Assembly (NCBI GenBank): GCA_902762325.1
Contig: CACWNV010000001.1
Coordinates: 1 to 64,000, forward strand
DNA: 64,000 nucleotides
DNA from: an uncultured Prevotellaceae bacterium
Lineage (GTDB): Bacteria > Bacteroidota > Bacteroidia > Bacteroidales > Bacteroidaceae
Direction: 5' to 3'
Below the pieces are notes generated by a model. That model searched no databases. It had not been told where the DNA came from and worked only from the letters and a program-made list of their open reading frames with translations. Positions 56,432 through 64,000 of the stretch are shown one piece after another (within the stretch, counting starts at the first letter, position 1; each line of letters begins with the position of its first letter). Position numbers and translations under genes: made by a program.

Positions 56432-56487
56432 AAATAAAAAGCCTTTTCCGAACTCTACAACGAGTAAGGAAAAGGCTTTATTTGTTT
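56432..56487. terminator. Bidirectional terminator after the solenoid gene
   Basis: AAATAAAAAGCCTTTTCC and GGAAAAGGCTTTATTT pair over 16 or more bases with T runs on both strands, ending the solenoid gene and the convergent outer-membrane gene. Confidence 0.88.
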
Positions 56488-56529
56488 TATAGGTTTTGCA
56501 TTCCCTTTCGTGGGAACAACAATCGGTGA

Positions 56530-57273
56530 TTAGAAGCTGATTCTTTCAGTCAGCAAGAGGTAGCCAACGCGACGCTTCATGCCTGTTTGTCCTTCATAGT
56601 CTTCGTCCAGGAAGTTGTGCAATGGCATGGAGAATTGGAGCGTGAGAAGACTGTTGTCCTTGTCCTTAAAAACCGTTGTACTGATGTCAAGACCAAAACC
56701 ACCCTTCAATCTCTTCTTGTTCGTGTCGGCTATTCTTCCGCCACAACCGGTTACTGCATCGTAGAATGCGCCAATCTCCACACGGTTCTTATTAGTACCG
56801 AAGACGATTCCTGCACGGGGCTGGAAATAGAAACTGCGTAAATTGTCGCCTGTTTCCTTGAAAACGATTTCCTGGCTTTTGAAGAAGGCACCGGCATAGA
56901 AACCTACCACATCAGGCTTATACGATGTGTCAATACCAATGGCATAGTCGCCAATGTGCTTGAAAGGATTGCTGAAAGCACGATAGTATGGGTTGCGTAT
57001 GTCGGTCAAGCCCTCAAATCCCTTTTTCTGAAAACCGATGGGGAAAACGAGGTCTGTGCTGGGAATGATGCGGTCTGCCCATTTCTTGGCGTCAGATTCC
57101 TTGTCATCAAAGGCAAACGACAATAATAATTCCTTTGCTATGCTTTCCAGACTACTGGCAAAATAGTTGGTTGACCATGCGCGTGTATTCAAAGTCCAAC
57201 TACTCTCTTCTTGTGCAGCTGCATTGGCGGTAGACAAGATTGTCACGATGGTGAGTACTAAAAGCTTTTTCAT
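56530..57273 (-). CDS. Outer-membrane beta-barrel-like protein of unknown family
   Basis: The 247-residue protein has a signal peptide ending NAAAQ, beta-rich sequence (DYAIGIDTSYKPDVVGFYAG, PRAGIVFGTNKNRVEIGAFY) and a C-terminal TERISF ending in Phe, as in outer-membrane barrels. I do not recognise a family. It has a good promoter on the minus strand at 57319-57349 and a shared terminator. It is not clearly linked to the solenoid gene. Confidence 0.75.
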   Translation of the reverse strand: MKKLLVLTIVTILSTANAAAQEESSWTLNTRAWSTNYFASSLESIAKELLLSFAFDDKESDAKKWADRIIPSTDLVFPIGFQKKGFEGLTDIRNPYYRAFSNPFKHIGDYAIGIDTSYKPDVVGFYAGAFFKSQEIVFKETGDNLRSFYFQPRAGIVFGTNKNRVEIGAFYDAVTGCGGRIADTNKKRLKGGFGLDISTTVFKDKDNSLLTLQFSMPLHNFLDEDYEGQTGMKRRVGYLLLTERISF

Positions 57274-57318
57274 ATTCTTATGTCTGTATTAATGAACATT
57301 ATGTTTCCTTAACGAATG

Positions 57319-57349
57319 CAAATGTACATGATTTATTTTTATTGTGCAA
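57319..57349 (-). promoter_or_regulatory. Promoter of the outer-membrane protein gene
   Basis: TACATTTG (57326-57319, minus strand) follows TTG (57349-57347) after 20 bp. The leader would be about 40 nt. Confidence 0.7.
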
Positions 57350-57472
57350 AAAAACTATTATTTATTTTAACTTCTCCCCATCTCCTTACCAAAAAGAGGG
57401 AACAAGAAGTAAAAGGCAAGAGGCGTGACTTAAATAGTTTTCATGTTAAGTCCTGTTTTGTCATCAATAATA

Positions 57473-57859
57473 TTGACAAAAACTTGTCGGGGAAAAGTGA
57501 TGAAAGAGAAGTTAAAATGTGTAAAAACTGGCTTTTCACTCTTCATTCTTTATTCTTCATTTCGCGAAAAACCAGCTTTCGCACCGCCAAACATAAGCTT
57601 TGACCGCGCCAAAGACCATGTTTCATCGCCTCAAACATATCCTTTCACACGACGAAACGATACCTTTGGCGAGGCGAAACGATACCTTTTGCAAATTTTG
57701 ATTTTGTAAATCGCCCGTTTACAGATAAACAACCGCGTAACCATTTGTCAGACAACACTTTACGAAAAACCTCAAAAAATGGCGTTTTTTCGACCGAGTG
57801 ACTCTTTCGTTCGTGCAGATGCCCTTAATTTGGGGTCAAAATTCGAATATTATTTGACA
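57473..57859 (+). repeat. Dispersed 387-bp repeat, copy C
   Basis: It aligns gap-free with copy B and, over its last 97 bp, with copy A. Beyond 57859 weaker similarity to copy A continues for about 70 bp. It begins a 1.0-kb block of repeats that fills the gap between two minus-strand genes. Confidence 0.85.
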
Positions 57860-58209
57860 AATTCCCTTTCAGACGAATGCGCAATCCGAGTGTAGCGCCC
57901 CCAGGCATTAGAACGCCCAACAGCAATAATTGTTCTGCCGAATGCGCCCCTGAAAGGGGCAATAAGCTACCAGCCCAGGGCAACACCCTGGGGGAACAGG
58001 GAACAAAACAGGCTGCGCCCAGACAGGGCAAAAGCATCACACGACACACAACACCCAAGGCGTTGCCCTGGGCTATTTGATTGTTGGCTTTTCAGGCCGC
58101 CGATGCGCGGGCGCATTGTTGATTAATCCCAATCTGCGATATGATTGATTGGTTCCATGGACAGAAGGATGCCAGAGACAGCAGGCAAAGGATAGACAAC
58201 AAGGAAAAG
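57860..58209. other. GC-rich palindromic intergenic block
   Basis: This part of the 1.3-kb gap (57274-58587) contains several small hairpins, for example CGCCCCTGAAAGGGGC and GCCCAGGGCAACACCCTGGG, and an echo of the second at GTTGCCCTGGGCT. No frame has recognisable protein features. The composition is richer in G+C than its surroundings, which suggests mobile or extragenic palindromic DNA. Confidence 0.5.
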
Positions 58210-58484
58210 ATGCCAGAGGCATCAGACAAAGGTAGCCAGCCATACAGCCGTGCCTTTAGGCACAGCGAAATGGCTGGTGCGAGGATTGCCCATATAATAT
58301 CAGCCTGCCCTTGGGTAGGCGACATGGTTAGCGTATGTCCCTTACCTAACGGCAAGGTTTCTGATGTGGGGGGCACTCTATCCAGCCATTTACTTTCCCT
58401 CGCTTCGCGAACAGTGACCGTTGGTTCGCAGCCCCTATGGGGGCAGCTGTATGGCTGGCTACCCTTGTCTAATGCCTACGGTAT
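58210..58484. repeat. Inverted-repeat (MITE/REP-like) element, long copy
   Basis: The arms at 58210-58243 and 58451-58484 match those of the short copy at 217-310. The 207-bp interior contains further small hairpins, such as GTGCCTTTAGGCAC and TGCCCTTGGGTAGG, and extra copies of the CCAGCCAT core. The interior near the right arm is shared with the short copy, so that copy looks like an internal deletion. Confidence 0.7.
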
Positions 58485-58587
58485 TTATTCCGGTGAGTAA
58501 CAACACATATCTATCATCTTGCGACATCTCTTATCTCAAAACACGAATCTAATCTGGTTGCCTATTGGCATTCAATAATAGTAAATC

Positions 58588-59712
58588 TCACTTACTCGAA
58601 ATCCACGTCAGTTTCCGCCATAAGCCCTCCAACGGACCTCGCTGGTGGCTGCTGAACCATAAGCGGCAGAAGAGATACTGGACGATAACCATCGACAGAC
58701 CGACAAGGACGGCATAGGTGATGCCCAACTTGTAATAGCATCCCAGACCGTAGCCGTAGAAGATGAAACAGCCGATGACGGACTGCAACAGATAGTTGGT
58801 GAGGCTCATACGGCCGAAGGTGCATAGGTGACTGAGCACCCGTCGTACTCCCTCAAAGGCATACCATGCAGAGACCACTGATGACACGATCATCAGGAGA
58901 ATAAAGAGGTTGTATATCGGTTTGAGCCATATATCAAGTGCGCCAAAGTCGACGAAGCTCAGACCTATGACAAGTGCAGCCGATAGGCAGAGGATGGCGT
59001 GCCATATCTTCAGGTTGTTGCCCTCGTTGTAGAACAGCCGGTGACGACACAGCTGCATGCCGAGGATAAAGAGACAAAGCAGTTGTGTCAGGCGACCGCT
59101 GAACACGTTGAACCGTAAGTTCAGTTCAAATCCATAGCGCACGTTGTTGACGGCATTCTCCCAGAACGTGCCGTGCTCGTGCAAGGCTATCGTCTGATTA
59201 TATATCTCAAAGAGTCTTGTGTGGTCTATCGTCGTACCGCTCAGCAGGCAGAACAGTTCCACGGGTTGGATGGCGAGCAGGACGATGATGCACCAGACCC
59301 ACTTCGAAGACAGGTAGCTGATAGGGATGAGCAACAACCCATAACATGCATAAAGCATCAGAATGTCACCATCGTAGAACGCCACGTTGATGATGCCAAA
59401 CATAAAGAGCAGGCACATACGCCAGGCAAACCTGCCGGAGAATGAGCGGCCTTTCTGCTGCTGGTTGTCGTTCATGATGAAGAAGCTCAGCCCGAAGAGC
59501 ATGGCAAAGATACCGTACATCTTACCGGAAAGCAGCCATGCCAGCACGTCGGCTACTGTCTGGTCGCAGGGCAGCGTATGGAGGATGGTCTCTTTCGTAA
59601 AGACGTCGAAGTGTTCTACAGAGTGATATAGGATGATGCCAGCCACGGCGATACCCCGCAGGGCATCTGCCACATCAATGCGTGTGTTGGGAAGGAAGCG
59701 GGTCTTGTACAT
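58588..59712 (-). CDS. DUF418/YeiB-family membrane protein
   Basis: The 374-residue protein has ten or so hydrophobic helices. It begins with the family segment RIDVADALRGIAVAGIILYH and ends with the DUF418 region containing FGRMSLTNYLLQSVIGCFIF and YGLGCYYKLG. Members are inner-membrane proteins of uncertain function, related in layout to acyltransferase-3 enzymes. It has its own promoter and stands alone between the repeat block and the LytTR gene. Confidence 0.88.
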   Translation of the reverse strand: MYKTRFLPNTRIDVADALRGIAVAGIILYHSVEHFDVFTKETILHTLPCDQTVADVLAWLLSGKMYGIFAMLFGLSFFIMNDNQQQKGRSFSGRFAWRMCLLFMFGIINVAFYDGDILMLYACYGLLLIPISYLSSKWVWCIIVLLAIQPVELFCLLSGTTIDHTRLFEIYNQTIALHEHGTFWENAVNNVRYGFELNLRFNVFSGRLTQLLCLFILGMQLCRHRLFYNEGNNLKIWHAILCLSAALVIGLSFVDFGALDIWLKPIYNLFILLMIVSSVVSAWYAFEGVRRVLSHLCTFGRMSLTNYLLQSVIGCFIFYGYGLGCYYKLGITYAVLVGLSMVIVQYLFCRLWFSSHQRGPLEGLWRKLTWISSK

Positions 59713-59741
59713 TATCTTTTCTTGTTCAGTTAATCCAACTG

Positions 59742-59773
59742 CAAAGATACAAAAACGCAGCAGATTTCATCAA
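59742..59773 (-). promoter_or_regulatory. Promoter of the DUF418 gene
   Basis: TATCTTTG (59749-59742, minus strand) is preceded by TTG (59773-59771) with 21 bp between. Confidence 0.65.
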
Positions 59774-59856
59774 ACTTCTGGGATAAACTGCACAGATTTG
59801 TGATGAATGGCAGAGATTTATCTGCCAGAACAGGAAAGGAAACGGGCACCTGACTC

Positions 59857-60603
59857 TTATTTCCCTAAGAATCTCTGTTGGAGGTAGTCAGTGAACTGGT
59901 CACGATAGAGGTCGCCGATGGGCAGATATGTCTGCGCGTCTAATATCACCCTGTTCTTGTTTACCTCCTGTATCTTCTTCAAGTTGATGATGTACGATCT
60001 GTGAATGCGCATGAAATAAGAAGGCAGCCGTTCTTCCAGCTTTTTCATGCTATAGAGCACTACGACAGGCTTCTGGTCTTCAAGATGAATCTTCAGGTAC
60101 TCGCTCATCCCTTCAATGTACTTGATTCCGCTGATGCTGATGCGCACCATCCGATGTTCTGTCTTCAGGAACAACGTGTCGTCGTTGTCGGGTTCTGAAG
60201 AAAGAGCTGGCGTGGTGGGAATCGTCTGCTGATAGGAACGTGCCTCCAGTTCAAATTGTTTCTTCACCTTTTCAGCCGCCCTTCGGAAGTCGTCAAGGCC
60301 GAACGGCTTGAGAAGATAGTCCACAGCATCCACCTTATAGCCCTCAATGGCGTATTCGGAGTAGGCCGTGGTGAAGACAATGATGGGGCGGATGGCGAGT
60401 GACCGCACGAAATCCATGCCGTTCAGGTCGGGCATGTTAATGTCGATGAAGATGGCATCGATGATTTCATTCTCCATTATTTCCTTTGCCTCCAACGCAC
60501 TCTGACACTCTCCTTTGAGTTCCAGATAGGGAATCTTCTTAATATAAGTTGCAAGCTGAAGTAATGCAAAGGGCTCGTCGTCGATAGCTAAACATTTAAT
60601 CAT
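59857..60603 (-). CDS. LytTR-type response regulator
   Basis: The 248-residue protein has a receiver domain (IKCLAIDDEPFALLQL, phospho-Asp in FIDINMPDLNG, and Lys in YLLKPFG) and a C-terminal LytTR DNA-binding domain (YIEGMSEYLKIHLED, MRIHRSYIINLKKI). LytTR regulators control surface and exopolysaccharide genes in many bacteria. It is five bases behind the kinase gene on the same strand and pairs with it. Confidence 0.94.
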   Translation of the reverse strand: MIKCLAIDDEPFALLQLATYIKKIPYLELKGECQSALEAKEIMENEIIDAIFIDINMPDLNGMDFVRSLAIRPIIVFTTAYSEYAIEGYKVDAVDYLLKPFGLDDFRRAAEKVKKQFELEARSYQQTIPTTPALSSEPDNDDTLFLKTEHRMVRISISGIKYIEGMSEYLKIHLEDQKPVVVLYSMKKLEERLPSYFMRIHRSYIINLKKIQEVNKNRVILDAQTYLPIGDLYRDQFTDYLQQRFLGK

Positions 60604-60608
60604 TTGCT

Positions 60609-61799
60609 TTAGGATATTGAGGTTGTTTGTACTGATGACTGAAGGAACGGTATTTCAAGATTCACCATATAAGTGTTATCCTCGTCATGGATGTCGAGAT
60701 GATGATTATCTCCGAAAAGCAGTTCCAGTCGTTTCTTGACATTTGCAAGTCCCACTCCCCCTTGTTCGTTCGTACTTTCAGGATGTTTGCTGTTCTGACA
60801 ACTGAAGTACAACCGCTCGTCGGTGCAATTAAGCCGGATGGTGATGAAAGAATTGTCTTTATAGCTCACCCCATGTTTGAAAGCATTCTCCACAAACGTG
60901 ATGAGCAGCATGGGAGGGATGGACTTATCAGGGATGTTCTCTTGTATGTCAATGTCAATCTTTACTTTATCTGTATATCGTAACTTCATGAGATTAATGT
61001 AGTTGCGCAGGAAATTGATGTCCTTCTGTAGAGGTACGAGAGTCTTTGCGCCCTCATAGAGCACATAACGCATCAGCTTTGACAATTCAAGTATTGTGCT
61101 CTTGGCCATTTCGGGGTTGATGTCCACCAGAGCATGGATATTGTTCAGCGTATTCATGAAGAAATGAGGATTGATCTGGTATTTGAGATACTCCAGTTGC
61201 TGCTCAAGGTTCTGTTTCTCCAGAAGCTGCATTTCCTTGGCATCCTGATCAGACTTAAAATAGAGCTTTATGCCGAGGTTCATGCCGAGCATCAGGATAA
61301 TCATGATGGAGTGTGCCAAATCGGCTTGTCCGAACATCAGAGGCGGTAGCGGCTCTTTGTGTTCTCGTCTCATCTTGTCTTCTCTGAACTTTGGAGGAAG
61401 CTCCTTAGGAGGACGATGGTCTCTGTCCCTATTGAAATCAGGAAACCTCTCTTCCATCCTCATCGGGTGATGGCGGTCTGCTGGCAGATGCTTGTGTCTA
61501 TGGGTACACTGGAATAGGATGAAGACAGCCACCAGACAGGTTGTAGTGACCAGGTACATCGTCTTCTTATGCTTATAGATAAGCAATGGAGCCAGTATGA
61601 AGTTATGAATAAGGAAGATGACGAAATAGACGGCATAGATTCTCCAGACATGAAAGATCTCAGACCAGTTGAAATCCAATTCCGTATTGGAGGATGCCCT
61701 GAAAAACATGGTGACGACAGGAGCAAGAAAAAGAGTGAGCCAGAGCCCCAGATATATAAGGTTTTCCTTCAGTTCGTGTAGACGTATCTTCATAGGCAT
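60609..61799 (-). CDS. LytS-type (His_kinase) sensor with His-rich loop
   Basis: The 396-residue kinase has four transmembrane helices (about 15-33, 50-70, 80-98 and 165-185) and a cytoplasmic His_kinase domain with YQINPHFFMNTLNNIHALVD and the ATPase N box FVENAFKHG and GGVGLANVKKRL. Between helices three and four is a loop of about 60 residues, dense in His, Arg, Pro and Asp (for example HRHKHLPADRHHP), that may bind metal or a charged polymer. It is preceded after 48 bp by the solenoid lipoprotein gene and followed by the LytTR gene, so it is probably a three-gene operon. Confidence 0.92.
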   Translation of the reverse strand: MPMKIRLHELKENLIYLGLWLTLFLAPVVTMFFRASSNTELDFNWSEIFHVWRIYAVYFVIFLIHNFILAPLLIYKHKKTMYLVTTTCLVAVFILFQCTHRHKHLPADRHHPMRMEERFPDFNRDRDHRPPKELPPKFREDKMRREHKEPLPPLMFGQADLAHSIMIILMLGMNLGIKLYFKSDQDAKEMQLLEKQNLEQQLEYLKYQINPHFFMNTLNNIHALVDINPEMAKSTILELSKLMRYVLYEGAKTLVPLQKDINFLRNYINLMKLRYTDKVKIDIDIQENIPDKSIPPMLLITFVENAFKHGVSYKDNSFITIRLNCTDERLYFSCQNSKHPESTNEQGGVGLANVKKRLELLFGDNHHLDIHDEDNTYMVNLEIPFLQSSVQTTSIS

Positions 61800-61847
61800 G
61801 AATCTTTTGATGGTAAAACGATTGATTGTTTTTATTTATTGTGTTAG

Positions 61848-63686
61848 TTAATGCCATCCTCCTGACATCTTTCCACCCATTCCTCCTGTGGCATTTCCAC
61901 AGGAGGAATAAGGTGAGACAAGGGAGCTCACTGAGGCGACAGAGGTCCCTTCGCTGCTGACGGTGGCATTGGAGACCAGTCCGTGCCAGTCGGTTCCGCT
62001 TATCGTGCTACCCGTATAAAGAGTGTACGAACTGCCTTTCTTCAGGCTTGGCGACGTAATCAGGAAGCAGGCTGACCCGTTATATGAACGGTTCATCGTG
62101 AGTGCCAGGATGTTACTGCTTCCATTGAGTGCCAGTGTTGTCCCGGAGGTCACATTTCCATTGAAGACAATGCTCGGCTGGGTGCTGTTAGAAGAAGGGT
62201 AGGAGGTTCCTCCTCCGATGCCGACAAGTGTTCCGCCGGTTACAATGACCGAATAGCCCCTTTCTTCGTTCGCGTCGATCCCACATTCCGGTTGAGAAGA
62301 ACCGTAGGCAATGGTCGTTCCCCCTTCGATGTACATGTTTCCATTGGCATCGAGTCCGTCGTTATTGATGGAGCATGCATAGATGTAGCCTCCCTTGATA
62401 TACATGTGACTTGCCGAGTTCAGGCAGTCGTCGTAGGAATAAACCTCTATCTGTCCTGCATTGACGGTCATTACACCTTTGCTCTCAACACCTTCGCTCC
62501 CGTCTCCGCCTGTGGCACGTACCATCAGTGCTCCTCCGTTGATGATCATGTCGCCATCACTCTTGATGCCCTTAGCCTTGCTGTCGAGATTCCTGTTGTA
62601 GGAGTAGGTTGAACCACTGGTGATGACCTTTACGGTACCGTCGTTCATGATGAACTGCTGGTCGGTTGAGATACCCTTTCCCCCTGTCCCGGAGCTTTTG
62701 CAAAGTAGTTCCCCACCGTTGATGGTGATGATGCTGTCGGCCTTCACGCCGGCACTGGCGTTGACGTCCTGCTCTTCGCTGTCGTATTCACCATTCCCTG
62801 AGGTGATGGCAGTGACCTTTCCACCATCCATCTGGAAGAACCCGTCGGTCTTAAATCCTTTTGATGCCGTTGCGGAAGTCTCGCAGTTGATAACGCCCCC
62901 CTTGATGAGGATACCGTCATTCGACTTGATACAGTTGCTGGCAGTCGCCTTAACGTATATGTTGCCTCCAGGTCGGAACATGATGTAATCATCCGAGCAG
63001 ATACCGTTTTTCGTGTTGGCATAGATGCGCAGCCGTCCTTTACCGCTGAACAGCAGTTCGCCCTCGCTGAAGAGCGTGGCTTTCTGGTCTTCATCGCTTG
63101 AAGCGTAGGAGGTACCGTCGGTTAATGTGTTGATGGTTCCGTCGGCGACGTTCACATAACAGCGCTTTCCCGTCTGGATATTGATGGCTGGTCCGTCTGT
63201 ATTCTTGATGTTCACGCCGTTCAGAGTCAGCAGAAACTTCTTGCTGTTATCACCGTCCGCCATTTTGAACATTCCGTCAGAAGTGGTACCGCTTAGAATA
63301 TAGTTGACTCCTTTTGCCGTTGACTGAACGGTGACATCGGCACCATTGACGGTAACGGACACCCCCGTCACACTACCTGTGACAGAAGCCTCAGCGTTGT
63401 TGAAATGGATGCGGATTTCGTTGTTGAAAGTATTGTTCTCAAGGTAGTCTTCATTGTCAGCTGGGATGGTCTCGCTTTCTTCGATAGCAGTACTGTCGAC
63501 GGCAATGGTCAAGTCTCCGAGGTTATCGGCAGAATCAGCGATGATACTGGAGGGATTCCCGTTTGGACGATAGCCGTTATCCTGCATATAGTTGTTGATG
63601 TTATCCAAATAGTCGTCTCCGGCCGAGCAAGATGCAGCGAGAAGGGTAGCAATACCCACCAGTGTTAGATTCCAATTCTTTTTCAT
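61848..63686 (-). CDS. Cthe_2159-type beta-solenoid lipoprotein
   Basis: The 612-residue protein has a lipoprotein signal ending AASC and a beta-helix rich in GG-turns: GPAINIQTGKRCYVNVADGT, GGKVTAITSGNGEYDSEEQD, SKAKGIKSDGDMIINGG and YDDCLNSASHMYIKGG. It is clearly related to the 54231 protein (both have the GxAINIxxGKR and YDDCxNS segments) but lacks the Gly/Trp linkers and is lipid-anchored. I chose ATG 63686; an in-frame ATG at 63716 would put ten extra residues before the signal and leave almost no leader. It heads an operon with the LytS/LytTR pair, so it may supply the signal or be the target. Confidence 0.88.
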   Translation of the reverse strand: MKKNWNLTLVGIATLLAASCSAGDDYLDNINNYMQDNGYRPNGNPSSIIADSADNLGDLTIAVDSTAIEESETIPADNEDYLENNTFNNEIRIHFNNAEASVTGSVTGVSVTVNGADVTVQSTAKGVNYILSGTTSDGMFKMADGDNSKKFLLTLNGVNIKNTDGPAINIQTGKRCYVNVADGTINTLTDGTSYASSDEDQKATLFSEGELLFSGKGRLRIYANTKNGICSDDYIMFRPGGNIYVKATASNCIKSNDGILIKGGVINCETSATASKGFKTDGFFQMDGGKVTAITSGNGEYDSEEQDVNASAGVKADSIITINGGELLCKSSGTGGKGISTDQQFIMNDGTVKVITSGSTYSYNRNLDSKAKGIKSDGDMIINGGALMVRATGGDGSEGVESKGVMTVNAGQIEVYSYDDCLNSASHMYIKGGYIYACSINNDGLDANGNMYIEGGTTIAYGSSQPECGIDANEERGYSVIVTGGTLVGIGGGTSYPSSNSTQPSIVFNGNVTSGTTLALNGSSNILALTMNRSYNGSACFLITSPSLKKGSSYTLYTGSTISGTDWHGLVSNATVSSEGTSVASVSSLVSPYSSCGNATGGMGGKMSGGWH

Positions 63687-63727
63687 AGAGTCTGTTCTTT
63701 TATAGTTAATCTTCAAATTCCACAGTG

Positions 63728-63757
63728 CAAAAGTAGCTGAAAACAGTTTTCCGGCAA
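63728..63757 (-). promoter_or_regulatory. Promoter of the solenoid lipoprotein operon
   Basis: TACTTTTG (63735-63728, minus strand) is preceded by TTG (63757-63755) with 19 bp between. The leader to ATG 63686 is about 35 nt. Confidence 0.65.
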
Positions 63758-63880
63758 AAAAATATCAGCTAACAGGCTGTTTTTATCAATTAAAACAACA
63801 ACCAGAAGATGTAGTGTCGATGAATGAATAAAATATGTTAATATGGAGAATGATACGCAGTCTAATCAGAAAAATCAATG

Positions 63881-63888
63881 TATCTTTG
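63881..63888 (+). promoter_or_regulatory. -7 box of the gene starting at 63915
   Basis: TATCTTTG lies 26 bp before the ATG. The region is A/T-rich and a -33 TTG is not clear. Confidence 0.6.
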
Positions 63889-63914
63889 CAGAATAATACC
63901 ATTATAATAGTTAC

Positions 63915-64000
63915 ATGAAAATCAGATTACTCTTTGCTTCCATAGCAATGCTTGTCTCTTTCCAGTTACAAGCCGATCCTATTAGTAGAACAGAAGCCCG
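63915..64000 (+). CDS. Start of a secreted protein, probably a C10 (streptopain-like) peptidase; partial
   Basis: The 28 visible codons give a signal peptide (MKIRLLFASIAMLVSFQLQA) followed by DPISRTEA. A propeptide beginning with ISRTEA after the signal is what I recall from Prevotella C10 cysteine proteases, in which residues I.R..A start the Spi-like inhibitor domain. The catalytic part lies beyond the window, so the family is a guess. Confidence 0.4.
   Translation, partial: MKIRLLFASIAMLVSFQLQADPISRTEA

Noticed and set aside
57443-57709. An 88-codon frame in repeat copy C as a small protein gene.
   Set aside because: It is the counterpart of the copy B frame and fails for the same reasons; its extra N-terminal codons are outside the repeat.

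Overview
The window is a chromosomal segment of a Bacteroidota bacterium, most likely a Prevotella/Segatella-type member of the Prevotellaceae. The signs are many TAnnTTTG -7 boxes with TTG about 20 bp upstream, periplasmic and surface proteins typical of the phylum, a hybrid AraC-type sensor regulator, and DUF4956/DUF2490/carbohydrate-binding beta-solenoid proteins. No database search was possible; family names rest on motifs read in the translations.

Layout. 1-4312: intergenic repeats, a CRISPR-like mini-array (597-761) directly upstream of a TnpB/Cas12-like nuclease gene, and a hybrid sugar-sensor regulator that lacks the kinase ATPase domain. 4520-8485: a sensor kinase, then DUF177-rpmF-fabH-era. 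8563-13893: a secreted double TldD/TldE-like protein divergent from der, with a 22-bp-period operator-like array between them. 14034-21949: guaB, two parvulin chaperones, an OstA-like protein and mutL. 22122-28560: an OmpA-family porin, two identical tRNA-Val genes flanking a double-ACT protein, purB, an RsuA/RluB pseudouridine synthase with a Gly/Gln/Tyr-rich repeat tail, and asnS. 28658-38572: a type I restriction-modification island (hsdM, hsdS, hsdR on the minus strand) with two Fic genes and a YhcG-type (DUF1016) nuclease. 39250-45888: gpx-ohrR, a truncated pyruvyl-transferase-like gene, cvfB-like, lolD, a CPA2 antiporter and asd. 46182-51754: an RND efflux operon (adaptor, pump, TolC-like). 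51891-56360: VTC-domain protein, DUF4956 membrane protein, outer-membrane-like protein and a large Cthe_2159-type beta-solenoid. 56530-64000: an outer-membrane-like protein, 1.3 kb of repeats, a DUF418 protein, an operon of a second beta-solenoid lipoprotein with a LytS/LytTR-type two-component pair, and the start of a probable C10 peptidase gene.

The most interesting points are these. (i) The TnpB/Cas12-like gene has CRISPR-like repeats and a structured leader upstream and no room for a conventional 3' guide RNA, so it may be a compact type V-like system. (ii) The VTC/DUF4956/beta-solenoid cluster and the separate beta-solenoid/LytS/LytTR operon may belong to one undescribed envelope system. 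(iii) The restriction island shows insertion scars: a 92-bp duplication of the hsdR 5' end next to the DUF1016 gene, and GGGGAATTTCCCC palindromes on both sides of a fic gene lying antisense between hsdM and hsdS. (iv) Five in-register palindromes with a 22-bp period lie between der and the TldD/E-like gene. (v) A 387-bp dispersed repeat and inverted-repeat (MITE-like) elements occur at several places.
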